NCBI RefSeq assembly: GCF_020740795.1
Contig: NC_067283.1
Span: 2,445,659-2,509,658, forward strand
From: Apus apus
Lineage: Eukaryota; Chordata; Aves; Apodiformes; Apodidae
DNA length: 64,000 bases
Direction: 5' to 3'
Part shown: one piece after another, positions 10,801 through 21,716 of the stretch
Layout of the letters: each line of letters starts with the position of its first letter
Position numbering within the stretch: position 1 is the first letter of the stretch
The notes under the pieces: generated by a model
What the model was told of the DNA's origin: nothing
What the model saw: only the letters and a program-made list of their open reading frames with translations
Database searches by the model: none
Program-made: the position numbers and the translations under genes

Positions 10801-12016
10801 AACAAAACCAACAGCAGAGCTCAAATGGGCTGCTACAAGCTGAGCCAAAAGGACATGTGCTCTTCGTTGATTTTATTTTTTACTGGAAAACCTGGAAAAA
10901 AACAACAACAACAAAAAAAAACCAAACAACAAAAATATACCACAAAACCAACCAAACAACAAACAAACCCCTTTGGTCTTTCCAATCTACCTGAACTTAC
11001 TCCTGTCACCACTTTCCAGCCTCTGTTTTTTGGGTTCAGCCTCCCTTTGGCTGTCCCGAGGAGATCCACCTCCCTTTCCTCCATGCTGGGCCATGCGGTT
11101 GGGCAGAGAAGAACCAAGAGTGTTTGTCCAAAACCACGCTACTGCCAGCTTTTGGATGGCAGGCATGTCCCCAGGGACCTGTCCTCCTGTGCTCCTCCAT
11201 CCTGCGAGCAGCCACACTTCACTTAAACAAAAAGGAACAAAACCGCTGCTCCTCGGCCACGCTACTCCCTGTTCGAAACGCTGAAGCAAGAAGAAGATGT
11301 TGGTTGTTTTTTAAGCAGCTTTGGGAAGCTTCTCTGCAACTGTTGACAGAACATGATCCATCAAAAACGATGGGATATTTCTAGGAGATTTACCAAGGAG
11401 GTCATTTCCCAAGTCCTGCGCCACCCGCCGTCTCATCGGGCTGTATGAGTAACCCAGCAAACCCAACTTATTGAATGCTGAAGCAGAAGGGACCCAGCCA
11501 AGAGATCTGGCAACTCAGCAGCTGCAAAACAGCCAGAAACAAACTGAGCAAAAATATTTTTGTAGTCACAATATCAAGCCCACCCATTGAATGTGGGTCA
11601 TGTATTTTCCAGGGCTGCTGAAAACTCTCTCTTTGTTTTTATTTTTAGACAAGGGGTGATTCTGGTCATGTTATTTCATTTCTTGGATGTTTCGTGCTAA
11701 TAAAAGGGGTTTGTTTCACTGCCTTCTTTGAAAGTGGGACTTAACAATTTGCTGCTGTAACTGAAATGTCATTGTCTTGAAGGTTGCCATCTGTCTGGTC
11801 TTCAGCCAAAGAGTCCAGCAGCTGGGTGGTTTTACCTATGTTAGTGCTTGAGTAGACTGCCAGATTTTGGCTCGTGAGCCCTGAGCTGGAAGAAGCTTCC
11901 CCAACACTGAGTCCCTGCTCCTGTGAGCAAAAATGAGCCTTTGGAAAGGAAATTCAAGCTCAGAAGTCAGGAGCACAGTCATGGGGCTGGTCAGCCAATA
12001 TGCTCCCAGGTGGGTA
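7861..12016. other. Intergenic DNA, no gene recognised
   Basis: Mostly unique sequence. It holds simple A/T-rich patches: T-runs near 8965 and 10500-10516, A-rich DNA at 9847-9890, and an A/C-rich CAACAACAACAAAAAAAA stretch at 10900-10970. There is also a short CATACAAACATACAAACAT duplication near 8143. No exon or RNA gene was supported. Confidence 0.55.
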
Positions 12017-12155
12017 TCATAAAATCATAAGATGGTTTGGGTTGGAAGGCACCTTAAAGATCCTAGTTCCGACCTCCCTGCCATGGGCAGGGACACATTC
12101 TACTAGACCAGGTTTCTCCAAGACTCATCCAACCTGGCCTGGAACACTTCCAATT
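12017..12155 (-). mobile_element. CR1 LINE 3' fragment
   Basis: Reversed CR1 end: ATGGTTTGGGTTGGAAGGCACC, CCATGGGCAGGGACACATTC, TACTAGACCAGG and AACCTGGCCTGGAACACTTCC blocks in order. Only about 140 bases remain. Confidence 0.93.
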
Positions 12156-13824
12156 ATATGGCAAAACACAAAAACCCTCAGAGTAGAAGACAGCTCTCTC
12201 CATTCAGAGGTCTCCAGAGAAGATGTCCCATGTCTGCTGGGCACCTGAGCCCCATTACAGTTGGAAGGCAGGTGTCTGTTGTCAGCGAGGGGGTCTTGGA
12301 CACCTTGGACATATATGCAGCTGTGACACAGGTGACCCGTGTCTTCTGCAGCAGCAACTGGAAGTCACCAGGACACCTTAGGATATCTCAAATAGCACTA
12401 GATTACCATGCCTGGATATTTAAATCCCACCCCATTAACTGCACTGAGTGTCTCCATTGGCTGTAAAGGGAGCTTGAACATTCAGGGTGCTTGTAAAGAC
12501 TTAAATGTTCCTGAGTTTAGGACTGCCTGAGTGTAGGGGATTATTCTTGTTACGCTACCTGTCTGCTGCCAGTCCTGCTCTCTGCTTGCTTGTTCAATGT
12601 TTAATATCTCCCTGCACAGCCAGAGTGATGAAATAATAATTTTGCAATGTGCCAGCTGCAGCTCAAGCTCTTGCAAACCTTATCCCAGCCCACCACATCT
12701 CTGAAATCATTTACCACTTGTTTCCATCTAGAGAAACAGAGGTAATTCACTGCTGTGGAAAATCTGAATACCAGTACTGAGGTAGCTGGTGCAGCTGGGG
12801 TGGTCTTCATTTTCAGCCACTGGTATGACTCGGGGCTGAACTCTGTGTTGCCATTCAGATATCACTGGGAGTGGGACCCCCATCATCATGATGACCAAAG
12901 ATGATGACAGCATGTGCTGCTTGAACTAGTGTAACCCCTTAGGAGCAAGGCCATCTCACTATTTCCTTCTGTTCTCTTCCCTCTCTGTAGCCTTATGTCT
13001 TAGATTACAAGCTCAATACCTAATACAGCTGGTTCAAGAGACAGCCTGAAGCTCTGCTGTCTCTCAGCAGCCAGCTTTGTATGTCCACAAGGCTCTTGCA
13101 GAAAGGCTGAACATTCCTAGAGTTCAAGAGTCCAAATCTTAGAAGAGTTCCCAGGCTGTGTTGTCTGGTTAATGTCTGTGATGTGACACGGGCAGTCTGG
13201 GTAGCTGGTAAGTAGAGCACTGAAAAGTAGAGTCCCTCCACATTGTTAAGCTGTGATCTGCATGCAGTCTAAAGGGCAGGATGCTCATCCTTGGTGTACC
13301 AACCTGGTCACTCCAGATCTGGCTCAAAATCCACCAGCTGACATACTGATTTGTCTTCCATTCAATCCTTAAATGAGATTCACTGGTTTGGATGTAGAGG
13401 TCTACAGACTAGATACCTCCATCTGACCTAGAGACTCTAGACTCCTTTCATAGCTGCTGGAGATCTACTATATGCAGTGAGACCTAAAGGGCAATTCTTC
13501 TCCCTTTAGAATCTGAACTCTCATCCTAGTTGGCAGGGATAGAATCAGTACAATCTCTAAATGGGAATCAGTTGTCTTAACACAAGCATCTTGGGCCATT
13601 TGAGAGGACCTAGGTTATCCAAGACACCAAGATGTGGCTGACAGATGTGATCCAGATCCTCCTGGATCAATGCCTGGAGGCCACATGAGACTGACTGAGC
13701 AACATCTCCAGAGCCACAGCCCTGAAGGGCAGGGCTTGAGAGCCAAAATATGCTTAGTCTCTTAGAGGACAACTTGCTAGAGTATTGGCAAGAAGGCACA
13801 AGAGCGCAAGAGAAAGCTCAGTAA
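12156..13824. other. Intergenic DNA, no gene recognised
   Basis: Unique-looking sequence between two CR1 fragments. Short frames on the minus strand (for example 13557-13799) have no recognisable motif, and no repeat or RNA gene was seen. Confidence 0.5.
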
Positions 13825-14068
13825 CGAAAGAGGGGAGATTCAGGTTAAATATTCAGAATAAATTCTTTCCTGTGAGCGTGGTGAGACACTGCTCCAGGTT
13901 GCCCAGAGAAACTGGATGCCCCATCCCTGGACGTGTTCAAGGCCAGGCTGGATGAGACTTAGAGCAACATGGTCTAGTGAAACGTGTCCCTGCCCATGGC
14001 AGAGGGCTTGGGACTAGATAATCTTAAGGTCCTTTCTAACCCCAACCAGTCTGTGATCCTATGATTCC
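13825..14068 (+). mobile_element. CR1 LINE 3' fragment
   Basis: Plus-strand CR1 order from GAAAGAGGGGAGATTCAGGTT through GTGGTGAGACACTGCTCCAGG, CCCATCCCTGGACGTGTTCAAGG and GGGACTAGATAATC to a worn tail (CTGTGATCCTATGATTCC). Confidence 0.95.
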
Positions 14069-16873
14069 TGAAACCACAGGCACCCTGCGTGCAAAAGTGA
14101 GGGTGGAAAATGAGCGGCAGCTATTAATTCTCATGGGGTTTAATACAAAGCATGGATTCGGGCAAGATTAGTTTCCAAGGTCAACAGAGTGCAGATGAAA
14201 ATGTGGGGAGCACCAGCCTCTGGCACACGATTGGTTGCGTGAGAGCCCGAAGGGACTCATTGCGTCGCGATATCCGCACGGCTCTGTCAGCAGCAGCGCT
14301 GCCGAGATGGACAAGTCAGGGTGCTTTCTGTATGGGCCCCATTGTTTAGCCAACCAGAGAGCCTTCCTATTTGGTTAATGGGTCAGCAAACTCTGTTGCT
14401 TTAATGGTTAATCATCTACTTACATTGTTCAACAAGTAAACCCAGGCAGATAATGCTCCTTGCCTACAGTTCATGTGACAGGCTGACTTCCCAGCTGTGA
14501 GCGGGGAAAGTATTTGATGCTGGGAGAAAAAGAGAGAGGAGAAAAGCCAGGCTGTGAGGCTCTGACTTCAAACTGGTGGCAGCAATGGGAGCAGTAACAC
14601 ACACAAATGTGTGTATGTGTACATAAACACAGCCTTACGTGCACGCACCTTAAAAATGCACGTATAGAAACACATAGACCCACATATAATGACTATTTCA
14701 ACCCCAGACCCTTTTCCAACTGTTACATTTGCTGGCTATCAGACATCAAGTGGCTGCAAGCTGACATGCAAGACTCGCTCAAATCTCTCTTAAGCAGCAA
14801 GTCAGGTTGAGGGCCAAAACTATTCAGGATTTCAAATCTTGGTAGTCTCTTATTCTGGTTTCTTGAACACCATACAACTCCCAGCTTCTGGATCCCAAAC
14901 TTGCACATCTCACCCCTGCATCCTATCCTATCTGAATAAATCCGGGAGAAATGTTGTGGACCTTCAAGTCAGGCAGCCAAGTTGTTCTTACAATTGTCCC
15001 TGATTGTCTAGTGTTATTTAGGAGGTGTCTCTTTCTTGGACATCTCTAGCACAAGGAATACCCCACTACTTTGAGTTTTGAAACACCTGGAGTCATTCAA
15101 ATGAGAAGTCAGAGCTTGTCAGGGTCAAGGCAGGAGTCACTGGATCCAATTTTCTGATTTACTGTATCAAACTGCATAATTACTTCTTGACCTACAAACC
15201 CCTGTCTATGTGACAGTGGCAAATATGCACTTTAGCTGGTTGAGGATAATGGTGATTTCCCTCCCAGCTCCCCTAATTTGATAGGAGTTTAATTCTACAT
15301 ATAGTCTAAACTGAACATCCTGCACCACTCTCTCAAGATGGTCACTTCCAGAGCATAATTTGTCCCTTCCCAAGACAGGTGTCTATGAGTTGTTGATGGG
15401 AGGAAACACCAACCACCAATATGCCAGAGAGATGTCCTTTATAACTACCCTTTATAACTATCCTTGATGCATTCCCATCACCCCGAGTAGGATGCAATGA
15501 TTTTCATATCTGGTAAAGCATGTAGCCAGGCAACCCAGCACTGAGAAAACTTGGAATTTACCACTAGATGAAAAAAGACACATCTCAGACAATGTTGGCT
15601 AACAGTCCAGACAAAGGACTCCCCTCAGCTGTCTGGAAATGTTTGTGACTCAATATGGTCAATATACTTCAAGTCCACTTAGGAACAATGGCCTTGACTT
15701 CATGTCATCATCTAGGGGGGTAAGAGGTAATAAGAAAATGGTCTACAAACACTTAGAGTGTTTGTTCCTCCCTGGCGGATACTTGTCATTTGGGAAGTAC
15801 TTCCAGCTTTCCAGGGCATGGATGGGTAACCTTTGAAGTAAAGGTCCCCTTCCTGTCTGGAGAGGTGTGCCAACACCACAGCCTCACCAGATTGTTTTGT
15901 TGTTAAGAAGTGAATATTGCATTGGATGATGGGGAGAGGTCATGGGGAGAGGACAGGAATAGAAGTTACTTGCTTAATTTGCACCCTAAAAATGTGGGGA
16001 AAGGGATGTCTGTAGTTTCTTCACAAGGAAGTAGACTGAGATAAACACTGACATTCTGAGCTGGCATGGATCTTTTTGCCCACTGCCCACAGCCCAGCTA
16101 CTCCAGATGAGCCCATTGCCTTGGACAAAATAGCCAACCCCACTGTGGACAAAGGGTAACAAAAGATGGACTTCCCTCCTGCTTTTGCTCAGGGACCATG
16201 AGACAGAGTCATCTCACTATGTAGGCATGGATTTTACCTGGTTTGGGACCTTATCCTCATACCAGCACAGGAATCACCATGTCCTTCCTAGTGAAAATAA
16301 ACCTTGACCTGTTTCAGACTTTCCATTGCTTCAAGGAGCAATGTGTCCCCTCTTGAGAGGGTCACAGGATAGCAACTGAAATGGAAATAGCTCTTGAAAA
16401 AGTAACTGTGAAGAGCAATGCAAGAATAGACTTGTTTAGTGTAGGGGACACTAGAGACGTGATGGGGTCAGTGTGTCCACTTGCACTGCTGGGAAAGGGA
16501 GGGAATAAACTGCTCATCTAGAGGGGAAGCAAGAACAGGCTCTGAATGCAGTGACACAGGCTGAAGTTAAATATTAGTGTGACCTGTCTGCCAGCCTGGC
16601 TGGCAGCAGCGTGGACTGGGCTCAGGTGTGAAGGGGTCACTCAAAAAACATCAGCTTGGGCCTCCAACCCCAGGAACGTGCAGGAACGCCCCAGTGCCTG
16701 GTGAGCTAAAATTCCCCTGCTAACCAAGGCAAATAATATAGTTCAACAAAGAGTATTTTACTCAATGGAGAAAAGGCAAAACTATCAAGGTAGAAAAGCA
16801 GAGTAACACACACAAAAAATTAACCTAGGAGAAATAGACACCTGTCTATTTGTGCCCCCTAATTTTATAGAGT
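14069..16873. other. Intergenic DNA, no gene recognised
   Basis: Unique, rather AT-rich sequence. A small duplication of CCTTTATAACTA occurs at about 15437-15465 and an alternating ACACA/TGTGT patch at 14595-14640. No exon or interspersed repeat was recognised. Confidence 0.5.
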
Positions 16874-17003
16874 GATAGAATCACAGAATGGTTTGAGTTG
16901 GAAGGGACCTTGAAGATCACCTAGTTCCAACCTCCCTGCCATGGGCAAGGACACCTCCCACTAGACCAGGTTGCTCCAAGCCCCATCCAACCTGGCTTTG
17001 AAG
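16874..17003 (-). mobile_element. CR1 LINE 3' fragment
   Basis: Reversed CR1 end starting GATAGAATCACAGAATGG, with GAGTTGGAAGGGACCTTGAAG and CCACTAGACCAGGTTGCTCC blocks. It stops near CCAACCTGGCTTTG. Confidence 0.95.
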
Positions 17004-18608
17004 GGAAGAGAAAGGCTGATTGTCCTTCCAAAAATGCACAGTGCTGATCATTGCAATGCAATGCAAGCAACAGGTCTCTCCCTACCCAAATATCTCTTTC
17101 CAACACATCTGAAGTGTTTACCACACCAATTGGCAGCTAAGAAAAGAGCTTCAGAGTTTAAACTTCCATTTCTTTACAATGTGATTGCTGTATAAATAGT
17201 TTGGATAAAGCTATTGACATTGATTCTCGGTGGTTCCCCTTCTGAACGTCCACCATTTCCTGTAACAAATGGTTTTATTTTATTGCTTCCTAAGTGCTTC
17301 ACGTGAGCTCTGTGGCTGTCAGGTCTGTGGCCAAGGGCAAGACTGGCAGCAGCCCAGGGCAGCTCACTCATAGCTAAGTAGGAGACTGCTGGTGACAGAA
17401 CTCATGCCCAAGAAAATTCTGCAGAGGGTGAAGACTCACTTTCAGATCCCAGTTGCCAGATTTTCACCCGTTTGGCTGTTTTCTTCTGATTTGCTGCTGT
17501 CTTTAAAACTCTGCTGACCATGGGAAGCCTTTGGATTAATCTCCACTTTGAAAGAGCTGTAGGAGTGTGATTTGGCTGCATATTAAAGCACCTACATTTT
17601 CGTGGCTACATCTGGAGGCACAACTCAGTTGCTCAAACCAAAGGTACCTACTGCCATCTAAAATGCTCTGTGGATGCCCCACTAGCTTCCAGCTGTCACA
17701 CATCTGAATTCAAAAGGTCTTGTATCCTGCACGCCAGGCTCATGGAGGTGTCTCTGCTGCCTCAGGGTGTCTCAGATAGCACTAGACATCTACACTGAGG
17801 TAGCTGATTTGGGGTCTTTATTCAAGTGGATATGTAAGATCCCATTATAATCAGTGGAGATCTGGCGGATAGGGACAGTGGAGGGGATGAGGCAGCCACA
17901 AGCTGTTATCTCCGAGTCTCTTGCTTGTACCATGATGGGAGAGAGCAGCCTAGATTGATGTCAGTGAAGGGGGCTCAGCTGCCATGGCACTTCCCACCAT
18001 CACAAAACACATGGGCAATCACTCAACAGATCTTGGCAGACATACAGGAACTGCTTATCTCCTACTCATGTGCCTGGACCCAGTCAAGCCACATGGAACG
18101 ACTCGAATGTCAGTAAATGTTACCTGAATTTGCTGCATCCAGCAAAGCTTTTTTCCTGGAATTTTCTGGGGCCCAGAGATCCACAAGTGTCAGGTTAACT
18201 TGCGCGTGATCGCCTGGTGCCCTCAGCTTTGAGAGGGAATGAGAAGAAAAATCTGATCTTAGAAGTCTAAAAGCCAACTTACTATGGTTCTGCATTTACA
18301 TCCTCCCCTGCCTGCCAGGAAGGTTGCAGGAGCTCCCACCACTAGTTTACAGTTTACTTTATCCTATGTTATTTTTAATGTTTTCATCTTCTCTTCAGTT
18401 TTGGACCAGTGTTGGGTTTCTGAGAACAACATAGTAGGAAAACATTCAGCACTGCAGGTGCTGGATGCTCAGGCCTATTTCTTTGTGTTGCTCAGAAATA
18501 GTCATTCCACAACAATGGTCCATGTGCCTGAGTCACAGGACTGGTTTGTTCCGGAGCTTTTGTCAAGGTTTTTTGTTGTTACATGAAACTAGTGCGTGTG
18601 TATATTTG
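17004..18608. other. Intergenic DNA, no gene recognised
   Basis: Unique-looking sequence with no coding, RNA or repeat feature that I can support. Confidence 0.5.
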
Positions 18609-18932
18609 GAGGAAAGCATCACATAGACACTGGAACAGATTGCCCAGGGAGGTCGAGGAGTCACCATCCCTGAAGGTATTCAAGAAACATGCTCATGTGG
18701 CACTTCAGAGAATGCTCTAGTGGGCATGGTGGGTTGTTTGGGGTTGTATGTTGGTGGTGGTTTTGTGGGGTGTGTGGTTGTGGTTTTATGGTTTGGGGGG
18801 TTTGGGGGTTTTAGCTTGGTTTGGGATTGTTTTTTTTTTCTTTTTTGTGTGGTTTTTTTTTTTCCCTGAGTGGACAGTTGGACTCAGTGACCTTGGAGGT
18901 CTTTTCCAACCATGATGATTCTATGATTCTGC
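18609..18932 (+). mobile_element. CR1 LINE 3' fragment of a second type, with G/T-rich interior
   Basis: Begins CACTGGAACAGATTGCCCAGGGAGG and ends GGACTCAGTGACCTTGGAGG, then CTTTTCCAACCATGATGATTC plus a tail, which is the 'ggactNgatgatctt' CR1 type also seen at 28087-28312. Between the two parts lies about 135 bases of G/T-rich simple sequence (18730-18864). Confidence 0.88.
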
Positions 18933-18957
18933 ATATATATATATATATATATATATA
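18933..18957. repeat. (AT)n microsatellite
   Basis: An uninterrupted alternating AT run of about 12 units directly follows the CR1 tail, a common place for simple repeats to arise. Confidence 0.95.
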
Positions 18958-19810
18958 GTTATCCACTGAGTCTTCTTATCTTCCAGTGCATTTCTGGGAA
19001 AAGTATAATTTGCCCAGGAGATAATTTGGAAAGAGGACACCATGTGGGCATGTGCATGTGTCCATGTCATGCTGTTTCCCCTCAGATGCAGAGAGCATGC
19101 TCCAGCTGCATAATTTATCTAGTGGCACAGGTATTGCCACAGGGTCCTGGCTCAGTTGTAGGGCAGACGTGGGCAGCACTGTGGCCAGCCTGGCACACAC
19201 AAGTTCAAAATGCAATATGACATTTTAAAATTGCTGCAGGAATTCACATGTGACGTGCAGGGTTCACCCCAGGTTCCTCCTGCTGCCCAATCCCCATCAC
19301 CCTCCTGCCCTTCCTTCTTCTCCCCTATTTTGCTTGTTGCTAGACCCCAATGGGGAGCAAGAAGGAAGCAATCTGGTCTTCACCCTCTCCTTGCACAGCT
19401 GATGGAATTGGACCAGAGAGGCAGAACCTGCCTGTGCCATGCCAGGACATCCCAGGAGATGGAGGGGAGTGCAAAGCTGCTGGCACGCAAGGGCATTTTG
19501 GCACCTGTGAGTGTGTGTGTGGGCATGCAAACCAACCCTGGCCTGTAAATCATTGTCAGCCTTCACACATATTAGGCCACAGTTCAGGGACTAACCAATG
19601 AAGCATCCACTCTGAAACATGCCAGCATGCTGCTGGTTCACAAGCACTCACAGCACAACACTCCCAAGGTGGTTCCTCACACAAGTTCAGAGGGGCTTCA
19701 GCCTATGGGGGAGCATGAGACATTTTCAGGTGCTCCTGTGAGTGAGAGGACATGCAGCTTCATCACATTCAGATGCCTCACATATGGAAAATGTTGGTTT
19801 TCCCAGTAAA
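18958..19810. other. Intergenic DNA, no gene recognised
   Basis: Unique-looking sequence between two CR1 copies. Overlapping short frames (19210-19548 plus, 19297-19566 minus) carry no motif I recognise. Confidence 0.5.
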
Positions 19811-20320
19811 GAATCACAGAATCATAGAATGGTTTGGGTTGGAATGGACCTTAAAGGTCATCTCCTTCCAAAGCCCCTACTGTGGGCAGGGACACATCCC
19901 ACCAAACCAGGTTGCTCCAAGCCCCATCCAACCTGGCCTTGAGCTCTTCCAGGGATGGGGCAGCCACAACTTCCCTGAACAACCTGGGCTAGTGTTTCAC
20001 CACCCTCATAGCTAAGTCTCAATCTCCCCTCTTTCAGCTTGAAACCATTCCGCCTCATCCTATCACTCCATGCCCTTTTGAAAAGTCCCTCTCCAGCTTT
20101 CCTGTAAAGTCTTCAGGTAGTGGAAGGTGCTCTAAGGCCTCTTCGAAGCTGAACAACCCCAACTCTCCCAGCCTGTCTCCACAGCAGAGATGCTCCAGCC
20201 CTCTGATCATCTTCACGGCCTCCTCTGGACTCACTTCAACAACTCTATGTCATTCTTATGTCAGGGACACCAGAGATGAACACAGTACTCCAGGTGTGGT
20301 CTCAAAGCTATAGCACACCT
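19811..20320 (-). mobile_element. CR1 LINE fragment reaching into the ORF2 end
   Basis: A longer reversed copy. The tail, GGTTTGGGTTGGAATGGACC and CATCCAACCTGGCCTTGAG are followed by the older-side blocks CTCAATCTCCCCTCTTTCAG, TCCCTCTCCAGCTTTCCTG, CAACCCCAACTCTCCCAGCC and CCTCCTCTGGACTCACTTC. The distal part corresponds to the end of the CR1 reverse-transcriptase ORF, now broken by stops and frameshifts. Confidence 0.95.
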
Positions 20321-21257
20321 ACTTCATCTGTCAGGAGTGAGCCCACTCGATCAGTTGGCCACTACATGACCAGACTTTCATTCTTGTGATTTGTAAGGGT
20401 AAGACATGGGCAAAGCACATCACACCACAGTCCATCAGCTGTGGGCCATGGGTCTCCTGCAGGTTATCTACTGAGAGATTTTGTGCTTCTGAAGCACAAT
20501 GTTGATTGTTAATATGAGCTGGAGTCAGGCAAACAGCACCATGGATGAAAAACAAAAAGATCACCATGGTCAACTTGCATAAGTTGTTCTTAATCCCCTT
20601 CTTAACCTTTTTATCAGCCCAGGTCTTCTTTTTCCTCCATTTCCACATTCTTTCTGGATCACATCTTCAGGCCAAACAAGTGTTTCCCATCCATCTCTTT
20701 ACAATGTCAGTCCTCATCCTTCTTTCAGCCCAACACCTCCTGAGATCCCTCCAACCTGAATGCTTCTACCGTTCTGTACTTCACATGGGGCAAAACAAGG
20801 TTTCCATGCACCACGATGGTGGTAGGAAGGGACTGGTGTGGTTGTCCCAGCAGGTCTGTGTGATTCCATGTTGAGGACAAGGATGCAGCTGTTATGCTTC
20901 CTGCAGGGCTAAGCCTGTGTCCTTCATTCCCTTCACTGGGGCATGTTAAAAAGCTGAAGACATGTGCAGCTTCCAAGAGCATGTTGCTCCTGGCCTTTGC
21001 TGTTGGGCAGACATCTATTTTAACCACTCTCTTTAAATCCTCAAAAGTATGCATGAGTTGGCCAAGGTTTGTTGGCACTTTTAGTACAGGTTGGACCTAG
21101 TCCATCCTTCAGGTCCTGTCTTGAAGCAAAATCGTTCTGATATTTGTAAAGGCTCATGTAATTGCAAGTTGCAGCAAAGCTTGGGACATGTAGGCCAAGC
21201 TGGAAAGTGCTGAAATAGGTCTACAGCAGCAGATGCTTGTATAATGAATGAAGGTTC
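20321..21257. other. Intergenic DNA, no gene recognised
   Basis: Unique-looking sequence between two long, oppositely oriented CR1 copies. The frames seen (20545-20874 plus, 20725-21078 minus) have no family resemblance. Confidence 0.5.
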
Positions 21258-21716
21258 AGCTACTGAAGGTGGCCTTGATGGCTTGAGGGTTGGAGCACCT
21301 CTCTTATGAAAACAGGCTGAGAGAGCTGGGGCTGTTCAGCCTGGAAAAGTGAAGGCTCTGGGGAGACCTCATAGCAGCCTTCCAGTATCTGAAGGAGCTA
21401 CAGGAAAGCTGGAGAGATACTTTTTATAAGGGCTTGTAGTGAGAGGACAAGACATAATGGATCAAAACTGGAAGAGGGGACATTTAGGTAAGAAATTAGG
21501 AGGAAATTCTTTAGTGTGAGGGTGGTGAGACACTGGCACAGTTGTCCAGGGAAGCAGTGGAAAACCCATCCCTGGAAGTGTTCAAGGGCAGGTTGGATGT
21601 GGCTTGGAGCAACCTGGTCTAGTGGGAGGTGTCCCTGCCCATGCGGGGGGGGTTGGAACTGGATGATCTTGAAGTCCCTTCTTTCCAGCCCAAACAATTC
21701 TGTGATTCTATGATTG
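21258..21716 (+). mobile_element. CR1 LINE fragment reaching into the ORF2 end
   Basis: Plus-strand CR1 from the GGTTGGAGCACCTCTC and GAGAGAGCTGGGGCTGTTC region (the C-terminal ORF2 area) through TTTTTATAAGGGCTTGTAG and GAAATTAGGAGGAAATTC to a clear ATTCTGTGATTCTATGATTG tail. It is 5'-truncated and not functional. Confidence 0.95.
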
